64,000 nucleotides of DNA from Gracilaria gracilis (Eukaryota; Rhodophyta; Florideophyceae; Gracilariales; Gracilariaceae): assembly GCA_030374805.1 (NCBI GenBank), contig JARGSG010000193.1:310001-374000 (forward strand), written 5' to 3'. The position numbers and the translations under genes are program-made. Every line of letters begins with the position of its first letter. Position 1 is the stretch's first letter. The notes beneath the pieces were generated by a model. It was not told the DNA's origin. It ran no database searches and was given only the letters and a program-made list of their open reading frames with translations. Below are positions 54,201 through 64,000 of this stretch, piece after piece.

Positions 54201-56582
54201 ACGTCGGAGGACGGAAACTGTACCTTACATTGCGAAGGAAATTCTACTGGCCAGCAATGGCTGTGGATTGCTACGCAACTGTGCGGTTCTGCCCCGAGTG
54301 TGCTCGGAATCGCGTCAAGCTTCGCCGCCATGCGACGAAGTTGAAGCTCTTCCCCGCAAGGGCGCCCCTGGAATTCGTAGCTATCGATATTTTGGGACCG
54401 TTCCTCGCTACTAAGCGGCGTAACAAGTTTTTACTCGTGATCACGGATCGTTTCTCGAAGCTCGTTCGTACCGTACCCTTACGGAGAATCACGTCACTGA
54501 CGGTGGCGCAAGCATTCGTCACCCATTGGGCATTCGTCTACGGTCCACCGGTGAATCTACTCTTTGATAACGGGAAACAGTTTGCCTCCCGGTTCTTCGG
54601 GGATGTATGCAGAATTCTGGATGTCAAGAATCTCTTCACGACAACCTACCACCCCCAGTGTAATGGGCAGGTTGAACGGTTTAACCGGACGCTGTTAGCA
54701 GCACTCCGTTCATACGTAGCCGATCACCCCACCACGTGGGACCTGTTCACCGATGCGCTGACATTCGCATACAACACTCAGGTACACCGTACTACGGGAT
54801 TAACTCCATTTGAATTGGTTCTGTCTCGCACCCCCACCGCCCGTGGCGCTCGAAGCACAGCCAACGCTGGATCAATTTCCTTCGACGAAGGGATACAGGG
54901 AAACCTGGAAGACATGGCTTACCAAGCTGGTCCCTGCAGCACAACGGTCAATGGCCCGGTCACAAGCCGCGTATAAGCGTGATTTTGATCAGCGAGCCCC
55001 TCGAAGACCACCCGCCCTTAAAGAAGGGGACTATGTGTTCATCCGTAAGGAGTATTGGAACCCAGGCAAGGAGAAACGCCACAAGCTCTCACCCGTTGCC
55101 GACGGTCCCTTCAAAACAATTGCTGTGGAATCCGACACTGTCGTAGCGGAGATGGGTCAGCAACACGAACGCATTTCCCGCGATCGCGTGGTTTTTGCAC
55201 CCCCGCCTGCGGGAAACGACCCATCAAGCGGACATTCTACCGCAGAAGCGGAAACGAACACTACGGACACACCGGACCCACCCCCGATCGACCGCCCTAG
55301 GGAGGTACCACACCCAAGTAGGGGACTTTCGGATTTGCCGATGTTATTGGAATCTACGCGCCCTGGTGCTTCGCTGTCTGAAGCACCGCCACCTGGCGTA
55401 ATTATTCGCCGCCTTGGCGCGTTGACACCCACTCCCCATGTCGCTCCATCTAAGGAGGGGAAGGGACTCGTTGATCGTCATGCTTCCGCGCTGTCGCGTG
55501 AGGAACACCGTGTGGCACGGAAGAGAGACACCGCTAATGCGCAATCAAAGCTCTCTCGGGAGCCCGGCGTCTCGTCAAGGTCGCCGCGCATCAACGCAGA
55601 AGCGGAATCGTCACCAGACACTACCGCCGTGCGGGACAGGACCGAGGAGACTCAGTCGTTACCAGCGAAGCCGTTGCCTACGCCGCATAGCGCGCCTGGA
55701 GTGACTACGTCGCATAACGGAGTGGAAATACCGCCTAAGGCGCCGTTGAGCTCGCATGTCCAAGACGGAGAAGAGTCGTCGCAGACTAAGTCGCCCAACA
55801 CGCCCGAGGCGGGCCACACCGCGGACATGTCGCTAAATGCCCAGCAGGGAAGTGCCAACCGTAGCACACGGACTACACCTGTAAGGGAGATCAGCTCAGC
55901 GAGAGAACCACGTCGACAAACCGAGGTGACACCTCCCGTGCATACGGAGGCGGAACACGCCACGGCGCAGACCAATGAAGGCCACCCGTTGACAACGTCA
56001 CGTACCACCACGGCGAGGCCGGTTCAATCAGGGTTACCGTTGACGCGAGCGCGTTCGACGCCACACACAACTCCGTCGAAACTGTTGCTACCACGCAAAC
56101 TTGCGGTACGCCCACCTGGGACTCCCGCGAGAGAAGGAACTCTACGGGAACAAGGAAACGGGAACACCGACACCGCGAGACGCGTGACCACCGACCCAAG
56201 TAGGGGACCACACCGCGAAGATACAGTTCCACCAACCTTGTTGGACCCACCTCGGTCTAACCGGAACACCTACGCAGTGCCACACACGTTGAAGCCACCG
56301 GAGAGCTCTCCGAAGCAGGATGTCGTAATCACACGGCAAGGCCGGGAAGTCTTCCGACAGGAGTTCGTAGTCGACCACATAGTGGAACACTCATACCACT
56401 CGTTGGGGTACATACAGTATCTCGTACGTTGGTACGGCTACGGACCCGAGGCTGACTCGGATGAGCCAATCGAGCATCTCCCACGATCGAAAGTGGTGCA
56501 GTACCATCGGCGTACTCTCACGGGTCTCCCGGCGACAATTGTCAACGCCCAAGTAGGATATCACGCCCCGAAGGGGAAGTAG
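51293..56582 (+). CDS. pol region of gypsy-3
   Basis: In order it carries retropepsin (LDTGAGPNFIVE), RT (FTALDANWGYWQVPV, FGLTNAPATF, YLDDVIVFS), RNase H (VDTDSSDYQVG, TDHSSLRWLL), the integrase zinc region (CPECARNRVK), the integrase core (AIDILGPF, FDNGKQF, HPQCNGQVERFN), the integrase C-terminal domain, a Pro/Ser/Thr-rich spacer and a chromodomain (VVDHIVEHSYHSLGYIQYLV). Given as a region, not as one protein. Domain order and motifs identify Ty3/gypsy. Confidence 0.9.
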
Positions 56583-57823
56583 CTAGATCACCTAGAAGGA
56601 AGTGTATGAAGATGAAGTGGAGATTGGTTTTTGGTGGACGGAGTTCGACTGGTGTCGTCTTCGGTCACCCATGTTTGTTTTTTCGGATTAATTATCCTGA
56701 GGGGTTCTCTCCCAGCTCGCTGGTTCATTGTTCTCATTAAGACCGCGTGCGCATGGGTTTTCCCTTCAGAAGGGTGCGCTGTTTCCGTGCGCATCACGCG
56801 ATTTACCGGTAGGAATACCGTTTGTCTTGTACACGCCCCAGGCGGAAATGTTCAGTTGCCGATGTTCAACCATGTTCGACACCGCCTACCGCGAAGTACT
56901 TTACTGTTTACAAGCTCTTGCGGTCTTCAAAGTATCCGCATAATGCGTTTGTATCGATGCCCAGTCGTTTCTGGTAATGGTTCTCGATTCCCGATCTCGG
57001 GTATCTTGCTGCTACAGTATTTTCTGGAGGCCTTCTGCGCAATACCCGTAACTCGATGGTTTTCCATCCGTTTCCTTAACCGGCCAGCACCAGTGTATTC
57101 TGGACGTCGATAAACTGTTTGGCGAAGACGGAAGTCAATTATCTTGAATAACTTCGGAGTTATGGCGCCGTTTCAGTTTGGGATTCTATTTTTAGACCGC
57201 ATTTCGGTGAACTGAAATGGGTCGCGCTTTCCCACTCAATGGTGTTCAATCCGACCAATCTTGGTGTCAAATGAAAGCTCTGGTTTTCAGGAGTTCGACC
57301 CTGTATTAGGTTTCCTCACAGCTGTGCTGGTTCGAACGATATCCAACTTTCAAAATTCGAGACTGTAACCCACCCCGATTCTGTGCTGCAGAGTGGAGGG
57401 AACCGCTTCAAGCGTGAAGACTTCGATCTCGAAACGAGCTGCACACCTTCTCAGGGCTATGTACCGCGTATCCGCGTGATGGAAATGGTTCGTCTACTTG
57501 GCTGGGTGTCGCAAGACCTCATATCGAGGGATACTCGAAGACATTTGAGAACCACCTCTGTGGAGCGTCCCAGACTCGAATCCGTTATCCCACATTGTAG
57601 TTCATGGACCTGGAAACAGGGAGCAGACCGCGAGAGCGAGTTGAAGACTGTTGTGAACAGGGTTGATCGTCGCTGGAGCGAATTTTGCACTTTGGAGTGG
57701 TAGTGACTTGGTCTTCGCGAGGCGAGATGGAATCCGAAGACTTCGGGGATGCGCTTTTATGCCCACGGTTGGGAGTTCGACCCGCCATCGCGACGGCGTG
57801 GCTCACTCTTAAGGAGGGGGATA
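56583..57823 (+). other. 3' non-coding tail of gypsy-3
   Basis: About 1.2 kb between the chromodomain and the right LTR without a supported frame. It ends in the purine tract AAGGAGGGGG. Such tails can hold an extra gene or an antisense transcript in some gypsy elements, but nothing recognisable is open here. Confidence 0.6.
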
Positions 57824-58673
57824 TGAAAGACAACACTCCTTGGAGGCGATTTGAGGTACTTAGTTAATTTCCGCATCATGCGTTAGTAGATATATATGAG
57901 CTACACCGCTATTAGCGTGTCGCCTCGCTGAGGTAATTTCCACACATGTAAACGTGGGTTGCACGGCTCGAGGCGCCGCTTAGCGGGTGTGACTAGCACA
58001 CGTGTAGCACGGATATGCCGGAGGCAGTGCACCCAGCATTGCTGTATTTACTCAGATATTTTATAGATTATTTTGCCCGGCGCACCCACTGTCAGTGGTG
58101 CGCCGAGCTCAGTACTTAGAGGGTTGAGCATCGCTCCCCCAAGTAAATTGCCCCTTGCCAAGCAATGGCTTCTGGCTCTAACTATCACGCCTTCGCGGAC
58201 TGTTCACCTCCAAGTGGAGTGACGACCGCGTTGTTCACGTATAGTTACCCACCCTTGTGGCGCTTAGAGTATAACCACTATTTGTGTGTTTTCGTTCCGA
58301 CCTATTGTCGTATACTCGCCCATGTATTGGGTTTGCTTTACTCTCTCCTTTCCCCCACTCTGGTGGTTTGCTTTCTCCCCTTTTTGGGTTTGCCTTTTTG
58401 CCCTGTTCGCAGTGGCCCGTTTCCGACACCTTGTCGTTGCCGTGCTACTCGCTCTCGAGGACTCATCTCGTGACCGTGTGAACACGTGGATCTCTACCGA
58501 CTACTAACCAGCCTCACGCTCCGACGCTTGTCGTGGTGGTTTGACCTCGGATTTACACCCGGCTTAGCTGTGTCATTCCCGGAGTGCTCCGTTCGCTGTG
58601 CTGCCCTATCGAGGGGAAGATTCCGAACGTCTTCGTGAGCTTGCGCTTTTCCCGCCAAAGGCGTTGCTCCACA
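57824..58673 (+). repeat. 3' LTR of gypsy-3
   Basis: 850 bp, followed by the target copy AATCC and then by copia-2 sequence. Confidence 0.95.
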
Positions 58674-58999
58674 AATCCCAAGATAGTAGTATGTTCGTGG
58701 TACCTCACGATCAACGATGTCAATGGAATGCCAACTGTCCTACCGTTTGACTTGGTAGAGGGAAGCTCACCTTTGATTTTGGGCCTCGAGCTGAAGAGGC
58801 ATGCAAATACTCTGAACCTAAGCAAACCAACCATGCTAAGATTTAAGCGCCCGATGGATGTACAAGAACGCGTGTTCTTCACGTACATAGAGAAAGAGGG
58901 ATCTGGAGACGACAGACTACGTCTCGACATCTTACCACACAGCGCTTCCACCAATCGCAGCCTCATGGGGAACAGAGGCAAACGAATGGGACTGAATGC

Positions 59000-61850
59000 A
59001 GTGAAGAAGATCCACCGATTCACACACGCGACTGCTGACGAGATGAAGCGCTTATTTGCTGACAGCAATAATTTGACTGGAGCTATTGCTGAATCGTGTG
59101 ACAAGGTGTTCAGGTCTTGTGACATTTGCGCCGCTTCGGGACGCCCTGCTACGAAGAAGAAAGTCTCGCTGAGTCATGTGAATGAAGCTTTCAACAGCTC
59201 GCTACAAGCGGACTTTTTGACCGTCTACATTAGAGGCGAAAAGTTTGAGGTGTTGAACATAGTTGACCTTGGTACTAACTATGGTGAAAGATGCATCGTG
59301 TCGAAGAGGGACGCTGAAGAGATGACCAATAAGATCGAATCAGAATGGCTCTACCATCATGGTGCCCCGGAGTTCTTTAGCGCTGACCCCGAGTTCACCC
59401 GACCTGTATTGACAAAGTTTTTGTCAGCGCACAATATCAACGTGCAGGTGAAACCTTCGCGCTCATCTTCAAAGAACGGAAAAGTGGAGCGCAACAATGG
59501 CTTATTCAAGATTGTTCTGGATCGAATATCCCGGGAGACCACGAATGCATCCCCACATACTTTAGTCGCCAGAGCCTCATTTTTGACAAACATGTTTCAT
59601 GGAAACTCTTTAATGAGCGCTTTTCAGCTGGCTAGAGGCTACAGCCCTTCTCTCGTCGGCATACCGACGAATCGAGTCCCTCCAGACTTGCTGGAAGCAC
59701 AGAAAGAGATGTCTGCTACTAGAGCTCTACAGAAGCTTATGAGGTCGAGATCTAGTCACCTTGTGCCCCATGACATAATTAAGCCAGGCGCACGGATATG
59801 GGTGTGCTATAATACCTCTAAGCAGAATGATCCTGTTCGATGGATCCAAGCTACCGTCCTAGAATCTGCACCATTCCTCGTTAAGTGCAGGAGATCGAAC
59901 AGAGGCCCTCCAATGACAGTTGCCCGAGAACACGTAAGGCTGGCACCAGAAGGTGTCCTGGCCAGAGAGCTACAGACAGGCGTCCTTGAGGATATGATTG
60001 AAGAGGCCTCGCCACACGCGGACTCTGTCAGCAACAGTGAAACAGATGAGCCTGAAAATGAACCATGCATAAATGAGGAGCCCCAGGATACTTCTGATAA
60101 GGCGAATAACCGGTTAGATCAGGTAGTGCTGGAGGTGTTTGGACCAGAGAGTGACGATGAAATCGTACCCAAACACAGTACCCCTGACTCAAGAAGGTCG
60201 TTTTTTTCTAAGAGAGTTTGTGGAAATCCTACATTGGACATAGGAGATGAGAATGGGAATAACAATACTGTCGAAGCTGTATTTGACCTACAATCAGACG
60301 AGCAAAGAGTACTGGGTGACATCCAAAACGTCATAGGCAATGGACAAGTGACTCGAAGACGTATGGACTGTGCGCCGCAGTGGATAATAGATAAGGCACT
60401 GAAGGACGAAATTGACAATGCATGGAAAGACGCATATATTGAGGTACCTGAGGCCTAGATACCCATTGACGCTAACGTGATCGGTTCACACGTGGTATAC
60501 AAAGTGAAGACAGAAGAGAAGGATCAGAAGCGACTGAAAGCTCGGCTATGCCCACATGGGAACCGCGATCGCGAGAAGGGCAATATCAGAAACGACTCTG
60601 CTAATGCGCAATTTGACATCATACGGCTGATGCTCTCCCTTTCTACAGTTCTATCTTTCAAGATTGGATGCATCGATATAAAAGGCGCTTACCTTCAGAG
60701 CGGACCGATCACAAGAGACCTATTTGTTCGACGACCGCCAGAATGAACTGGAGATCGATCCAATGTTTGGAAGCTTGTGAAGCTCCCCTACGGTATCAGC
60801 GAAGCCGGTAGACAATGGGCAAAGACATTTGAAGCATGGCTACTAGATAAGGCAGGTTTTGAGCTAGTATTCGGAGTGAGCCAGCTCTAAAGGAGAAATC
60901 ATAAGGATGGACGCGTCAAGTTATTTCTTGCTAAGCTCACAGATGATTTGCTTCTGTGCGGGACGACAGAAGCCATGAATGAATTCTCTACGGAGGTCAC
61001 AGAACGATTTGCAGTGCGCAAAGTAGTTATTGATGAAGAAATTAAGTTTAATGGATGCACGATGCGACGTACAGTCGAGGGAGATGTGACACTCTGCATG
61101 CAGGAGTACATGTCCGGTGTGAACAGAATAAGAATCAGTAAGACACGCAGAGCAGCACCGCAGATGATGGCTGACAAGTATGAAGTGGCAATGTACAGGC
61201 GATTGGCAGGTGAGCTGATATGGCTTGGGATGGGAGCCCTGCCACAAGCATCTCTTTTGGGATCTCTTATGCAGCAGAGACTTGCGAATCTTAAGATTTC
61301 TGATTTGTTGGAGGCCAACAAAGCGTTAATGGAGCTTAGGAGCCTTAGGCCGATGATCAGATTAAAGAAGCCCCCAGGGTCTGTGGAGAGAGCAGAAGTC
61401 GTTACGTTTTCAGATGCAGCTTTTAATGTAACGTCGTCACAGCACTACGGTCAGACTGGGTTGATCACAGGAATACGATATAGAACGAAGGAGAATGACG
61501 CGACTACATACCACCTGATTGATTGGAATAGTAGCAAACAGCACAGAGTAAGTCATTCATCTTATGGAGCTGAGATCCTTGCCTGTACAGAGGCAGATGA
61601 TCGTGGGTTCTTTATCAAGTCGGCGCTGAAATCAGTCGCTCCAAATGATGAGTTCATGCACATACTTATGGTGGATTCGAAAGGTTTATTCGATACAATA
61701 ACTACTCTCCATGAAGGACGAGAGTACAGATTACGGCAGACCGTGCAGCGCATTCGTGATTCGTTTGAATCAAATGATATTGACGTCTTGAGATGGATAC
61801 AAGGGAAGGCAAATATAGCAGATGCATTGACGAAACGAAACCCAAACTCG
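59000..61850 (+). CDS. Integrase, RT and RNase H region of copia-2
   Basis: The integrase zinc region (HRFTHATADEMKRLF, CDICAASGRP) and core (QADFLTVY, FFSADPEF, KNGKVERNNG) are followed by a long acidic spacer. Then come copia-type RT (VYKVKTEEKDQKRLKARL, IGCIDIKGAYLQSG) and RNase H (VTFSDAAFN, SYGAEILACTEADD, NIADALTKRN). Given as a fossil region only. The sequence is clearly copia by order but far from the usual plant or animal lineages. Confidence 0.82.
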
Positions 61851-61973
61851 CACCGTTTACTGAATCAGATTGCTGTCTCTGGAATGCTACACCTGCCGTG
61901 TCACAGGAGCTTTGAGCTAGAGAGCAATACTTGGAAGTGAGTCATTGTTTGTTACTACAATGACTAGGGGGAG

Positions 61974-62261
61974 TGTGAGAAGTCAGAAGACTTCGAATTA
62001 AATTGAACCGAATCTGACAGCTCTGTCAGCGACCGTTGGAAGCCGATACGAGGACAACCTTTGATTGCGCACAGAACTTAGCCAAGGCATTAGATAAGAC
62101 GAACAGGAGAAGAAGCGACGCAGTAAAAACAGAGAGAGCAAGAGGCCAGCGAGAGGAGAGCCCAGCGTTTGTTGCTGACTGACTACCCTTGATCCGTATT
62201 CACCCTGACACCGTAGCCCCACGAAAGACGTATTGACATCATGAATGACGATGGCTTTACA
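61974..62261 (+). repeat. 3' LTR of copia-2
   Basis: 288 bp, preceded by AGGGGGAG and followed by the target copy ACTGT at 62262-62266. Confidence 0.93.
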
Positions 62262-62326
62262 ACTGTACAGTACTCGAGCGACGTCCGTACCCACTGCTCT
62301 TCTCCCCATCCGCAGTCCACCCCGCC

Positions 62327-63494
62327 ATGGACCAAGGTTTCGAGCTCAACTCCTCCGGCGACGCCGTCTGGCTCTCGGACTGCGCCCGGCGCAACAGCAG
62401 CTCGTCGACTTCATCGCGCAGCACCACGCCAATATCTGCACGCTCACCATCGTCAATGACGACGTCGAGTCGCGCACCGTGCTCAACTTCGGTCGCGCGG
62501 GCGAGATGCCCAATCTCAAGCGCCTCAACCTCAGCTGCGTGCGCATGAGAGCCATTGCCTTCTCCGCGTCGCACGCGCCGTGTCTCGAGACGCTACACAT
62601 CGACAATCCGATCGGCCCCAAAGGCGATGACTTGATCCTGGACTTGGCCTTGCCGGAGCTGAAGGAGTTGAAGCTTGACTATTGTCGACTGGACAGTCGT
62701 TCTGACTTGGGGCTCAGTCTCACCAACTGCCTGTTGGTCCGTCTAGGTTTTTCATCGCCACGCGCTCGCGCTACGGAAAAGAAAGGAGGACGCAAAGGCA
62801 AGAGATCGGGCACAGAGGTAGTTCCGCGGTGATGCGGATGCCCCCAGACCTCCTGTGGAGAGTCTGGAATTGTTTATTAAGTAGACGTTCTCAACCTGCC
62901 ACCTACGATTCGTAGGTGGCAGTGCTTCTGATTCAAACTTGAATCTGCGTGGGCTGCTTGCGTGCAATTTGCATTTAGCAACCCAGCTTTTGGAGGTGCA
63001 ACTGCTGTCAAGATCGCCTTGTCTGCAAGGTGGATCAACACTGCCCCAAGCTACAGCGCTTCCTGTCGCACAAGATGTGGTTTGTGTACGGTCCCAATTA
63101 CATGGTGTTACCGAACTGCAAGTTGTTTGTGTTGACGGGGTCAGATGGGACGGGGCAGATTGAGATTCTGTCTGCGCCCAATCTCCAGACGGTGAATCTT
63201 GCATGTTGTTATGACATTTGGCGTTTCCGGATCTGGGAAATTAACAAACGCATCACGGAGAACGACGTGAAGAGCGTGAACGGGAAGAGGAACCAGAGCC
63301 CGAATCGAATCGTGCGCCTGTGGTTTGGAAACGCCATGGATTCTCTGGAGCACCGGCCACAGCTATATTATATGTCGTCATTGCCGCAGTGTACAGTCTC
63401 CCATTTCAATGTGGATTTAAGAGAGGACTCAATTACGGAAGCTGAAGGTACCAGAGTTCATCTTACGAAGGAAGCAGTTTTGTTCATGGATTAA
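62327..63494 (+). pseudogene. Leucine-rich-repeat-like gene, probably decaying
   Basis: The ATG at 62327 has a perfect context (CCGCCATGG) and opens MDQGFELNSSGDAVWLSDC. The leucine-rich part continues in another frame from about 62390 (QQQLVDFIAQHHANICTLTI, NLKRLNLSC, LETLHIDNP, LKELKLDY), with strong G/C at third codon positions typical of a host gene. After about 62740 the frame is lost across a 250-bp stretch with two hairpins. It resumes in a different frame near 62940 (NLRGLLACNLHLATQLLEVQLL) and in yet another from about 63030 (CPKLQRFLSHKMWF, LSAPNLQTVNLACC) to 63494. At least three shifts are needed, so either it is a pseudogene or undetected introns exist. The repeats resemble those of F-box/LRR or Ran-GAP-like proteins, but no F-box is clear. 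Confidence 0.6.
62897..62921. repeat. 25-bp near-perfect palindrome
   Basis: TGCCACCTACGA at 62897-62908 is perfectly complementary to 62910-62921 with a single central T. A second, imperfect hairpin (CCAGACCTCC and GGAGAGTCTGG) lies about 50 bp upstream. Both sit in the gap that breaks the leucine-rich-repeat frame. Confidence 0.85.
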
Positions 63495-64000
63495 CGCTCT
63501 GCTATTCACGGAAGAAGCTTCTGTTCTTTATGTAGCGGTGAAACGAAGTTTGTAAACCCGAAATGCCTTTCTCGGCGCGGCACTTGGAACTCAGAATACT
63601 GGCTGTCCTTTACTCATGAGCCTCAATTCATGACAATGAATTGAGGCTCATTCTTGTACGACAAATATGACCAACCCCCCTGAGCTTGTGCACAATATCA
63701 CCAAAATGAAACAGAACTGGTTGTCCGAAACTGTCCAACTTGACTCCCTCGTAGTAGGGCGGGGAGAAGCAGCCGGCCGTTGTTTTGTCCCGACCGTTGA
63801 GTGGAACGTTTGGACGCCCTGTGACACGCAAAGTTACTCCATGGTGATTGTGACCGTCTTACAACGAATACTCCATGGTGCCCGCCTCCAATGCCCCACG
63901 TTATTGTTATTCTTCTTCTTTTTATGAAACGAGTACGCTAATTATCTCGTACGCTGGGGTTTGCTAAGAACCCCATCAACCACAGCCCTGCAAGGAGTGT
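63495..64000. other. 3' flank of the leucine-rich-repeat gene
   Basis: Contains a perfect hairpin at 63617-63650, with no other recognised feature. An 86-codon frame at 63667-63927 shows no domain and is not called. Confidence 0.55.
63617..63650. terminator. 15-bp perfect stem-loop, possible 3'-end or structured RNA signal
   Basis: TGAGCCTCAATTCAT (63617-63631) and its exact complement (63636-63650) enclose the 4-base loop GACA. It lies about 120 bp after the end of the leucine-rich-repeat reading. It could be a transcript-end structure, a small inverted repeat or a mobile-element trace. The role is inferred; the hairpin is seen directly. Confidence 0.4.

Larger units (their letters stand above)
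48158..58673 (+). mobile_element. Large Ty3/gypsy chromodomain retrotransposon (gypsy-3), nested in copia-2
   Basis: 10,516 bp with LTRs of 849 and 850 bp (TGAAGGAC...CTCCACA) and the target duplication AATCC (48153-48157 and 58674-58678). TGGTCTCCCGAC at 49009-49020 is the primer site for a CCA-ended tRNA, and AAGGAGGGGG before the right LTR is the purine tract. Its parts are gag with a short coiled coil and a Ser/Arg-rich region (about 49100-50900), a knuckle CHLCYTRGHTSPQC (about 50966-51007), protease LDTGAGPNF (about 51570), RT with YLDD (about 52560-53230), RNase H (about 53430-53810), integrase (about 54100-55170), a roughly 390-residue low-complexity linker, a chromodomain (about 56350-56530) and a 1.2-kb non-coding tail. 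It looks close to whole, with about two breaks or family-typical shifts. The LTRs differ by about 1 percent. Confidence 0.95.
46636..62261 (+). mobile_element. Divergent Ty1/copia retrotransposon (copia-2), split by gypsy-3
   Basis: About 5.1 kb of its own sequence plus the nested 10.5-kb gypsy-3. LTRs of 287 and 288 bp (TGTGAGAAG...TTTACA) are flanked by the target duplication ACTGT (46631-46635 and 62262-62266). GTTATGGGCCC directly follows the left LTR and is complementary to the initiator tRNA-Met anticodon arm, as in half-tRNA priming of Drosophila copia. Its parts are gag with a CCHC-like knuckle (about 47040-48000), integrase (about 59000-59960), RT (about 60470-61100) and RNase H (about 61390-61850). 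The IN-before-RT order defines copia, but the sequence is distant from copia-1. Besides the insertion it has roughly three breaks. The LTRs differ by about 2 percent. AGGGGGAG precedes the right LTR as the purine tract. Confidence 0.93.

Overview
The window is nuclear DNA from a eukaryote, most likely a red alga of the Chondrus type. This is inferred from sparse, nearly intron-free genes with TATA boxes close upstream of the start codons, about half GC, and a very heavy load of Ty1/copia, Ty3/gypsy and tyrosine-recombinase (DIRS-like) retroelements. No sequence search was possible, so the organism is an inference. No rRNA, CRISPR array or canonical tRNA gene was seen.

Layout. 1-4555 has no gene I can support. 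4637-7518 is a gene for a secreted cysteine-rich protein built from seven 96-97-residue repeats, probably with one intron. 8750-19203 is a minus-strand copia element split by a young gypsy element (11693-17186, duplicated target CACGT). 19204 to about 25150 is a decayed DIRS-like element (tyrosine recombinase, gag-like, RT, RNase H) carrying a solo gypsy LTR (23365-24215, target GTCTG). 26404-27246 is an intact Asp/Glu/hydantoin-racemase family gene. About 28740-46370 is an old tandem duplication of a two-gene unit: a multi-pass membrane protein followed by a 147-residue helix-membrane-helix protein. In the left unit the membrane gene is dead, while both small genes are open. The left unit also carries two tiny terminal-repeat elements, a MITE, and a nearly whole gypsy element (36333-41676, target CTTTC). 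46636-62261 is a divergent copia element (target ACTGT) holding a 10.5-kb gypsy element (48158-58673, target AATCC). It sits about 60 bp upstream of the start of a decaying leucine-rich-repeat gene (62327-63494) and separates it from what looks like its own promoter.

Retroelements occupy well over half of the 64 kb. The target-site duplications give a clear order of nesting: host gene, then copia-2, then gypsy-3; and copia-1, then gypsy-1. The LTR pairs differ by roughly 0.4 to 2.5 percent, so most of these insertions are recent.

The most unusual signal is the pair of miniature elements at 30531-31107 and 31874-32173. Each has 69-79-bp terminal direct repeats, a primer-binding-like stretch complementary to the anticodon arm of initiator tRNA-Met just inside the left repeat, a purine tract just before the right repeat, and a short target duplication. 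A tRNA-like Pol III promoter straddles the left repeat: box A lies in the repeat and box B in the body. The large copia at 46636 has the same primer site in the same place and may be the autonomous partner.
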